A stretch of 64,000 nucleotides of DNA, taken from contig OZ023262.1 in assembly GCA_964006375.1 (NCBI GenBank), positions 50,352,960 to 50,416,959 of the forward strand. The letters are read 5' to 3'. Made by a program: the position numbers and the translations under genes. Below the pieces are notes generated by a model that saw only the letters and a program-made list of their open reading frames with translations, was not told the DNA's origin and ran no database searches. The DNA is from Tillus elongatus. Lineage: Eukaryota > Arthropoda > Insecta > Coleoptera > Cleridae. Numbering within the stretch: position 1 is the stretch's first letter; each line of letters begins with the position of its first letter. Positions 56,401 through 64,000 of the stretch are shown here, piece by piece.

Positions 56401-57061
56401 GGACCCTAAATATAGATTCAAAAGAGCTCTAATACGGGTCTATTTAAGACATTTTTGAAAGTTAGTATCTAGATATCTATTACCAAATTTTAAAGTAAAA
56501 ATTTCCCAAAATCAGAGAAAAAACAAGTGTTTTATTTTTTATGTCATTCAATGTTATTTTTTATATAAAATAAAAACAGAAATCTACCTCTGAAACGACT
56601 CTACAACGTTTAATTTATCGATTTGATTGAAACAGAACCTCGGACAAAGTAAATTGGCTAATTATTTCTCAATTCATTGATTTGACCTGTTCTAGTTATA
56701 TGTATAAAGAAACAACCCCTCTCGGTAATATTATATAAACTTATTGTTTTATTTCAAGTTACTTTCCTTTGTTTACTGCATTACTTAACCCTATAGGATT
56801 ATGTCATTAATCTAGAGGGCTATAATCAAATTTTTTACAAAATTATACGCTCATACTTATAATTAATTTTGAAAAATCGGATTATACCATGAATTTTCAT
56901 AAGAATTGTACACTATTATTTAATACGTCATATTACTAAAATGTATACTTTAAGCTTGCACAGACATTGACGATTAATTTTAGAGGCCCTAGTACGCTCA
57001 GATTTGAAGAATTATTTCGCAAGTGTTACCATCGATATATCCTTATTATCAAAAAAAGTTT
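56401..57061. other. No gene; short HINE at 56888-57045
   Basis: Bases 56888-57045 resemble the short HINE at 18579-18747 (TTTTCATAAGAATTGTACAC, TTTTAGAGGCCCTAGTACGC, ACCATCGATATATCC). The preceding 480 bases are unassigned. Confidence 0.45.
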
Positions 57062-57497
57062 GGGACGCAGCAAGTTTATGGTAGCCAATATTCATTAAAT
57101 GCTTCAAATTTGAATAACTAAATTTTCCATAAACTTAGAAAGTTGAATTTTGGCATGTGGTATCATCTTTTCCAAGGTAACATATCCACTAAATTTCATT
57201 GAAATCGCTTTTTTTTAAAGAAAACTCAAAGATTTCGCGGAGAACCTTGTCCCATTTTCCTGATTAACGAACTTGTCCAAGCTATTAATAAAAGAAAGGT
57301 ATTTGCCGAGTTTCATCCAAATCGGTTAATTACTTTTTGAATTATCGGTTGGATACATATATAAACATATAAAAATTGAAACTGACCCCGGATATGGGTC
57401 TTGGGGTCCTAGTTCGCGCTCATTTGAAAAAATTTTTGCAAAGTTTCACCATCGATACCTCTCCATTAGTGAATTTTTTTAAATAAAAATTTACTAA
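57062..57497 (-). repeat. HINE without an expanded microsatellite
   Basis: From GGGACGCAGCAAGTTTATGG to ATTAGTGAATTTTTTTAAAT...TTTACTAAA. All blocks are in order, and the TA position reads only ACATATATAAACATAT. This 436-bp copy shows the element core as it looks before TA expansion. Confidence 0.8.
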
Positions 57498-58026
57498 AGA
57501 TCTTAAGAAAAATGCCCAAAACTCAATTTTCTATTTAGCTAGGAAACTAAATTTTGCTATATCAATAGATTGTGTAAGCCTCTTTAAAAGAAACTTGTAT
57601 TACAAATTTCATCGGTTACAAAAGCTATCCAGAAGTAAACCTAATTCATATTTACAAAAGTAAAGTATCTGCCAAATTACATATAGTATGGGTCAATTTC
57701 ACCAAGTAAGGGCAACAGCAATCAATGAATCTATCAAATTATAAACGTAGCAATTATTTTTCCTGATTAATTGCCTGAATGATTTCGTTTTAGTCAACCT
57801 AATCAAAACAATTTTTCCAACAGCTAAAAAAAGCTTTTTAAAACAGGTTCTCTGTTAATGAATTTTCTTAATAAAAATTCAACAACAACAAAATGTGTGC
57901 TGCCAATTATAATTTTAGACTCAAAGGTGACAAAGTTATTCAGGCGTTTTAAGCAAAAATGAGATATTGTTCAAAACGTATGACATATTTACACTAATGT
58001 TTCTCCAAATATCAAAAAGAAACGAT
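57498..58026. other. No gene seen
   Basis: AT-rich DNA. A few phrases resemble HINE middle sequence (ACTCAATTTTCTATTTAGCT), otherwise nothing is recognised. Confidence 0.35.
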
Positions 58027-58027
58027 T

Positions 58028-58097
58028 CATCGACCGGGGATCGATCTCTGAACCTTCTGCGTGGGAGACAAGCACCCTACCACTGAACGTTAACTAA
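58028..58097 (-). tRNA. tRNA-Gly(CCC)-like sequence, probably a pseudogene or SINE head
   Basis: The reverse complement reads GTTCAGTGGTAGGGTGC (D arm, A-box like), then TCTCCCACGC (anticodon loop with CCC), then AGATCGATCCCCGG (T arm, B-box like). It matches the layout of glycine tRNA. The anticodon stem and T stem have mismatches, and I cannot pair a 7-bp acceptor stem (TTAGTTA against TCGATGA). A T-run (CTTTTT) follows about 12 bases downstream, as at a polymerase III terminator. It is therefore either a decayed tRNA gene or the tRNA-derived head of a SINE. Confidence 0.5.
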
Positions 58098-58770
58098 AGC
58101 TTTATTTACCACATACTTGATGCCCCGGAATATTTTATATTATATTAAAAGTAAACGTAACAACTAATTACCGAATTAATAGAATTGTGACTTGAAACAA
58201 ATTCAACGACTCTTTTGATCTGAGATGACATCTTATGTTTAAAGATATAAGAACAAATTGTTTTAAAATCATTTTTACAGAGACGTGACTTGATTTTGCT
58301 TACATTTCCACTATATTATGCTACATTTTTGGTCTAAAACTCTAATAAGGGACGTTCATAAAGCGAAAAATATAGTGTATTTTAAAAATGGACAGAATAC
58401 CCTAGTTAAAAAACAGTCACGTCGCAAATTTTTAATTTCATATTTCATGCCGTCTGTCACTTGGGATATCTGTGGCCGTGATTTCTCGATTGTTGGTTCG
58501 GGTAATAGGTTTTATGCCTGTTATTTATTTTGTTTGGTTACCGTTGATGTATGGTATATTCCTGTTCTATGAATCAACCTACGTATGGCAGTTAACTACT
58601 CTGTTCGCCAGGTATTGGACTTTAACTAAGTCGTCTGAACGCATGTCTTTCAGATTTTATTATCAATTTGGAAAAAACTCTAAATTTTGTGAACCAAATT
58701 ACTTAAAATTCACGACATAGGTTTATTTACACTATTTCTAGCCACATGTAAAGTCCCCTTCCAGTTACGC
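58098..58770. other. No gene seen
   Basis: Two overlapping plus-strand frames of about 80 codons (58318-58720) show no recognisable motif and are best treated as chance ORFs. Confidence 0.35.
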
Positions 58771-58859
58771 TAATATTTTCAAAAATATTTTTTTTTATAT
58801 ATTTGTGGGAAAATGTCCGTTGTAGCTGATTTACGGACTCTTCCGCGGTGTTAATACAA

Positions 58860-59195
<336 letters not shown>

Positions 59196-59254
59196 TGAAA
59201 TTAAATTTAGTTACCAAAATAATGTAAAATAGTTTAATAGTTATTTAGACAATA

Positions 59255-59420
59255 AGTGAGTAGCGAACGTGTCGCCACGTAGTTCGGAACCAAGTACTAT
59301 GTTGTCACGCCCGCTCCAAATAACACAGTATTAAAAAATAGAGACGGTATACAACTAACTAACAATTTAAAAAAAAAATTGTTAGCCCTGGCCCATTTCT
59401 ACCCCAATATTACATATTTA
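59255..59420. repeat. Copy of the 54190-54720 repeat
   Basis: GAACCAAGTACTATGTTGTC, CTCCAAATAACACAGTAT and TTGTTAGCCCTGGCCCATTT match the other two copies. Confidence 0.6.
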
Positions 59421-59820
59421 GACAATATAAAGATGAAGACAGCGTCAACAAATGGCGAAAGCGCACAAAGAATTATATTTCTTTAGTTCCCCCTCATAAA
59501 TTATGCAGAATTGTACTGAGTGTCCGGATTTCGTTGCTTTTGTGTGGTATCTCGCTCATAAATAAAGATATAAGGCTAAGGGTTTCACAAAACTGGTCTA
59601 TTTTTTTGGGAAACTAACGATGCCGAAATGAAAACTAACATGGCACTCTTTATTTTTGAGCTAACTTCATATATTTTTACAATTTTATTTATCTCGTCTT
59701 TCTACGTTACAATCTTAGACAACTTTAGTTTACATTTGAATTTTTTAATTCTTTCTGGTGTGCCATAGAAAAGAAAAGATCAAAGATGCTATCATTTATT
59801 ATACAGGGTGAATTTTTTAA

Positions 59821-62205
59821 CCCTACGTTAGTCGCGTGCTTTCATGTTACACAAGTGGTCGCGTGGGTGACAAACGTCACCCAACCTGTTTTTAGTGATT
59901 TTTGGCTCTGATTACAAATAAAATGTTGTGGGTAGGTGTGAATGAATGTCCCATAGAATATATTTTGATTTTTGCTCATATAAGCACCATTTATTTCAGC
60001 ATGAAAACAACAAAGTGTACCTAAACTATGTATTGTAAATTCTTATTATACACTATGTATTGTTAATTATAATTATACACTATTTGTTCTCTTGATGAGT
60101 AATAGCAAACTTAAACTATACATTTCCTGGTTCATAACAGCTTCCGCAGTAAAAACATCTGCCTCTTGCACTTCGACGATCTTCTTGCTCAAGTACAGTG
60201 GGATTTTCTCCAAGCAACAGCTATGCTCGACGAGACAGTTCTCTAGTGATTTGGGGAATACGAGATCTTTCCTGGATCTGAGGCTTCACCACTTCCCAGG
60301 CAATGTTTTTGAGGAAGTTAGTCCTTATAAATTTACTTCTAGCATCGACTTGATTTGCCTTGTAAATGCAAAACGCATTTATTGCTGCCACATTTAGTAA
60401 ATTGTAAAACACAACCATAGGCCAGCGCCTAGTATTTCTAGCCACATTGTTTTTCTGACAAAGCTGATCCGCTAGGTCTACACCTATTTTTGTATGGTTG
60501 TAGAATGTTATGATGGCAGGTTTTTGCTTTTCTCCAGCATCATGGTGCATGGATGAAACAACTAAAACAGCCTTCCGTTTCTTCGGTCAATAAGACACAA
60601 GAGTAGAGTTTTCTCTGAATCCAAAAAGAGAGGAGCTTTCAGGTCTTTTTTTATTTGGCAAGAACTCTTTTGGAATATCTTTTTTGTTTTTTCTTAGCGT
60701 ACCAACGTAAATGAGCTTTCGTTCAAACAGCTCACTTACCAAGAGAATATTGGTTAACCAATTATCCGTGGTAATATTTATATTTGTGTTTTGAACAGGC
60801 TCCACCATTCTCATCACAATATCTCTGGCAGCGTTGCTTTGGCTATATAGGCCTGGTGGTTGTCTCCCTACGTAGGTTTCTAATTTCAAAGTATATGCGG
60901 TTTTCGCGTCCACTAAAGCACATGTTTTGATCCCATATTTGCTTGGCTTATTAGGGATATACTGCCTGAAGCTACAACGCCCCCTTAAGGCTAGCAATTG
61001 CTCATCTATAGTTAAAAACTCACTGGCGGAATAGTGATTTTGGAAACTAAGCACCATTCTCTCAAATAATTCTCTTATTGGTGAAAATTTATCAACTTCA
61101 CTGCGCATGGGTCTGTCTCTGACATCGTCGAATCGAATGCATCTTAGCAAAAAACAAAAGCGTTGTTCTTTCATTGTCAGATATCAGGATTCTAGACCAT
61201 ACCTTTACTATTATCCCATAATTGATGTAGGTTTTTTGTGGAAGACCGAAGACTACCTATGAGGTACAATAAACCAATAAAGCTTCTGATTTCAGTCATA
61301 TTAGTGAGTCTGGCATCTCTATCTCTTGCGAATTTCTGACTAACACGTTCAATATAAATATTTGTAGAAGTTGTTATAATTGAAAGTATATCATTACTGA
61401 TAAAAAGCTCTAATGCTTGAATTTCTGACTGAGCTTCACGTGAAGCTTCTTTTGGCCCTGGAAAATGTGTAATTATGTTATGCGCCCGTGTTCTTACGTT
61501 CTTAGTAGGATGTGCTTTACGCCATTTTGTGTCACCATCTTTTCCTATATAATAACTCTGTGAGTCCATCTCATCATTATCATCTGAGAGGTCAGTATCA
61601 CTTTCAGAGAGTTCTTGTTCTGTATCCGACTCATGATCACTTTCTAAAATCAGATCTTCTTTTCCTTCGTCACTTTCATCCATTGTTTCTTGATTTCGCA
61701 TATTTTCTTCTTCACTCTCTTCATTGTGCTCATTGAACCACTGTAACCATACTTCTGGGTCTGTGCTTTGTTCAGTTCTGCTCCTTTTACGTGCCGACAT
61801 ATCTGAAAGGAAACCAACAGAATATGTTACAAAAATCACCAGTTTCACTTTGTTTTATTCACCAATATTTAATTGAAATTATTGTTTTGTGGACAGAAGA
61901 AAAAGTCAATAAATACCTGATATAATGTCGCCTCTCTGATGATTTGTTTGTCCTGTTTCACAAAAACATCCACATAAAATTTGTAACGCGTTTAGTCGCG
62001 TGGGTGACATTTGTAAACAACAGCACTTTGGCAACACGTAAAATACTAACCACCGCTGGGATCAAACTGAAATTCGCCTGGTAGCTGCGAACAAATGTTT
62101 TAAGAAGGTACATTTGGCGGCACATGCGTACAAAACGTACCCATCTCACAACAGACCAGTAACTGTTGCTGGGTGACAGTGGTCCCCCGCGCGACTAACA
62201 GAGGG
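59821..62205 (-). mobile_element. Complete piggyBac element between TTAA sites
   Basis: TTAA lies at 59817-59820 and 62206-62209. The ends are CCCTACGTTAGTCGCGTG and the inverse of CCCTCTGTTAGTCGCGCG, the CCCT start and TTAA duplication typical of piggyBac. The motif GTCGCGTGGGTGAC recurs near both ends (59862 and 61994). The flanking sequence joins as CAGGGTGAATTTTTTAAAGTGTTACAAGG across the element, so the target was a MITE of the 46200 family. Confidence 0.9.
60090..61800 (-). pseudogene. piggyBac transposase pseudogene
   Basis: Starts MSARKRSRTEQS at 61800. An acidic N-terminus (ESDHESDTEQELSESDTDLS) is typical of piggyBac transposases. The core DDE_Tnp_1_7 domain is present: EIRSFIGLLYLIGSLRSSTK, RFCFLLRCIRFDDVRDR, EFLTIDEQLLALRGRCSFRQ with the first catalytic Asp, NINITTDNWLTN with the second, and HTKIGVDLADQLCQKNN with the third. 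Then comes RRWPMVVFYNLLNVAAINAF. Defects are a stop after NSKGMV plus a frame shift near 61185, a stop in LVSY*PKKRK at about 60577, a stop after ELSRRA at about 60220, and a frame shift in the C-terminal cysteine-rich domain (RCFYCGSC), which is also shortened. About 530-560 codons in total. The element's ends are good but its enzyme is dead. Confidence 0.9.
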
Positions 62206-62460
62206 TTAAAGTGTTACAAGGGGATATCTCGATATTATTTTTTCTTGTCAAATTTTGATCAAGTTCGAATCTATGTGTGCAAAAGAATTTTTGATTTGCT
62301 CTTTCGTTTACGGAGTTATGATTTATTAGGTTAAAATACAAAAAATAATACTTTCGATTTTTTGTCAAGTCTGTTATTATGGACAATAATGCGAATTATT
62401 TGCTTCCATGAAAAGGCGTTATTTTTACTTAAGTCAACTGAAAATTTTGAGATTTTGACG
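62206..62460. mobile_element. Right part of the MITE that received piggyBac
   Basis: TTAAAGTGTTACAAGGGGATA continues the MITE whose left end (TACAGGGTGAATTTT) is at 59801-59816. It matches the first 35 bases of the 46200 copy and then diverges. Confidence 0.55.
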
Positions 62461-62479
62461 ATTGGTTCCTAGTTTATTG

Positions 62480-62935
62480 CTGAATGCAGAAAAAAACTAT
62501 AGAGAAGGTACATTAGTGTGGGCAGAGGGGTTTTCTAATACTCCGAAATCTCACATGGCATTTCAAAGGCTGGAAACTATGAGTCGTATTACTGGCAGTT
62601 TAAAACCGAAACCACGAGATTGGAAGAGAGCTAAAAGTGACGAAAACAGCGAAGTTAGCGTTTTAGGAGCGGTAGCTGTTGACCGCACGTAAGCACGAGG
62701 CAGCTTGCTGGAGAAGCAGAAAATTAGTTGGAAAGAAGCGGAAAATTAGTTGAGAGAATATTGCACTTGTACAAATTTCGTCCATACCACATTATACTGC
62801 ACCATGAGCTATATGGAAAAGATTTTGAAAATCACGTAACATTTTGCAATTGAGTCACCAGACAAATGCAGGTTCCTAAGCAATGTTATTTTTTCTGACG
62901 AAACTACTTTCCATAATTGTGGGCGCGTAGGATTT
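62480..62935 (+). pseudogene. Mariner-like transposase N-terminal half, degraded
   Basis: Reads MAFQRLETMSRITGSLKPKP then RAKSDENSEVSVLGAVAVDR, which is the linker and start of the second helix-turn-helix of DUF4817 transposases (FxRLExxxRxTGSLxPKxRD, ENSEVxVLGAVxVxP). After stops, worn fragments continue: LREYCTCTNFVHTTLYCTMS in one frame, KDFENHVTFCN in the next, and VIFSDETTFHNCGRVGF with the first catalytic Asp near 62890-62935. The second and third Asp regions are absent. It is not family A. Confidence 0.75.
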
Positions 62936-63600
62936 TAAGTTATCCCTTATCAGTTTAATTTTTTTTCTTTTCAGGTTTTTTTTTGTAAGGTTGTCACGCA
63001 GTAGATAATTATATCGGAATTATACAGCTTAATTTCAAATAAGAAACTACATTTGTTTAGGTTCAAGTGAAATAAATCATAAAATAATTTCGAATGTTTT
63101 TTGAAATCTTGTCCACTTTATTTCCGCAATGATAGGCTAGAAGCGAGTTGTGTTAAAGGTATAGTAGGGCATGCAGAGTGTTTGACAGGGTCAGTGACGA
63201 AAACAGGGTAGAGTATGCTGGTCCATTGGACGACGCGCAGGACAAGACAGCGCAGGTGCCAGGAGGCGTATCAACTGGAGGTGGACGGGATCTGTGGGTA
63301 GATCGGTGAATAGCAGAGATACCGAAAAGCAGTAGGTCTTCTGTCGTTACAGGTGTCCAGTTTGAGGTCGCCGTCGTTATAGTTTGGTTCGTGCAATTTG
63401 GTTTTCTATTGTTTTGAGTTTGGTGTTTTAAAGGTTGTTCGAGGGTCGCAGTTTCTAAGCAGAGCGTTTTTTCTGCAGGTGTACCCGGGTTTGGAGACGC
63501 AGCAGCATTTTTTACTGAACACCGCCTTTAGACGGGGCTTGTATGATTCTTTTCGGTAGATTGGCATATCCGTAACAGCAACGTAGTGTTGCCCCATATG
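62936..63600. other. Unassigned; composition shifts to higher GC
   Basis: The AT-rich repeats end near 63110, after which the DNA becomes noticeably more GC-rich up to the window edge. No repeat family is recognised. This may be the edge of a host gene or of a GC-rich retroelement. Confidence 0.35.
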
Positions 63601-63935
63601 AAAGAATATTCCACGGACGAGACATCTCATTCTGCCGGAGAATACCTTGGCGCGCTGGATAGCCTTCGTCAGACCTGATGTTTGAAGTCCAGGTGTGGAA
63701 AATGTTTGAATATTGTTGTCTTATTAGCGGCAGCTGCCGAAGAGCTTCTTGTGTGATTAGGTCCGGCAAGGACTGGATGATGTTACCATTCAGCACTATC
63801 GGTGCCTGCGGGTCGATCTGCATGAGCCAAGGGTTGCACTTCAGAGCTACGGTCTTCCCGTGCGTGAGGGCACTAGTAAAGCGGAGACTGCAAGCGGGTC
63901 TGCCATCGTAGCGGTCTAGCTCTTGTCAGGTATTA
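63600..63935 (-). other. Exon-like ORF of unknown family
   Basis: A minus-strand frame opens after a stop near 63930 and reads ELDRYDGRPACSLRFTSALT, HGKTVALKCNPWLMQIDPQA, PIVLNGNIIQSLPDLITQEA and LRQLPLIRQQYSNIFHTWTS, continuing to about 63512. A second frame (63630-63406, with KKCCCVSKPGYTCRKNALLR) overlaps its end. The balanced composition and absence of low-complexity runs make it more gene-like than other short frames here. I do not recognise a family. It could be an exon, a retroelement gag piece or chance. Confidence 0.35.
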
Positions 63936-64000
63936 TAAAGTAGTCTTCCGTGGAGCCGCAACCGTAGTCTAGGTGATGAACCAAAGTGAGGATATTTCGG

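Noticed and set aside
60092..61736. Plus-strand frames at 60092-60397 and 61512-61736
   Set aside because: Antisense to the piggyBac transposase; no motifs of their own.

Overview
The window is repeat-dominated, AT-rich nuclear DNA of an animal, almost certainly an insect. The case for an insect rests on the element families present: DUF4817-type mariner-like transposases, a piggyBac element, CR1/Jockey- and R1/I-type LINEs, a hAT non-autonomous element, and Helentron-like repeats built around TA microsatellites. I cannot resolve the order. I found no intact single-copy host gene. The only recognisable host-gene sequence is a broken histone H2A copy (7057-7520). The only element gene that looks uninterrupted is a mariner-like transposase (32396-33454).

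Layout. 1-758: 3' end of a mariner-like element (family A), cut by the window edge. 1.4-2.5 kb: RNase H end of a LINE. 2.5-5.1 kb: foldback element with ~1 kb arms and a Tc1/mariner remnant in the centre. 5.4-9.1 kb: two inverted copies of the same LINE 3' end, with an H2A pseudogene between them. 9.1-12 kb: Helentron-like repeats. 12.6-15.6 kb: LINE with endonuclease and reverse transcriptase. 15.9-17.5 kb: scraps of transposase and reverse transcriptase. 18.4-22.7 kb: cluster of Helentron-like repeats split by a foldback mariner. 22.8-25.4 kb: GC-rich, 5'-truncated R1/I-type LINE with an 11-bp target duplication. 25.4-30.4 kb: sparse repeats and DNA in which I see nothing. 30.5-36 kb: foldback with equal ~637-bp arms that contains the intact transposase element. 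36-38.6 kb: mariner remnants. 38.7-44.1 kb: three-layer nest (mariner foldback, then an inverted-repeat element, then a hAT with an 8-bp target duplication). 44-46.9 kb: MITEs and unassigned DNA. 46.9-53.8 kb: two more family A elements, one with both ends, plus Helentron-like repeats. 54-59.4 kb: Tc1 scraps, Helentron-like repeats and a tRNA-like sequence. 59.8-62.2 kb: piggyBac between TTAA sites. 62.5-64 kb: transposase remnant, then a less AT-rich stretch with an unidentified exon-like ORF.

The main pattern links the twenty-odd long (TA)n tracts to one repeat family. Its 5' block begins TAGTGAATTTT and carries a palindrome. A TA microsatellite follows, then a 3' block ending in the inverted motif AAAATTCACTA and the small hairpin ACGCA-cttgc-TGCGT. 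This is the architecture described for Helentron-derived non-autonomous elements (HINE, DINE-1 type). Tc1/mariner elements, which target TA, repeatedly abut or sit inside these tracts. The microsatellites therefore look like both a product of one element family and a landing pad for another. All transposase and LINE copies other than 32396-33454 carry stops, frameshifts or deletions.
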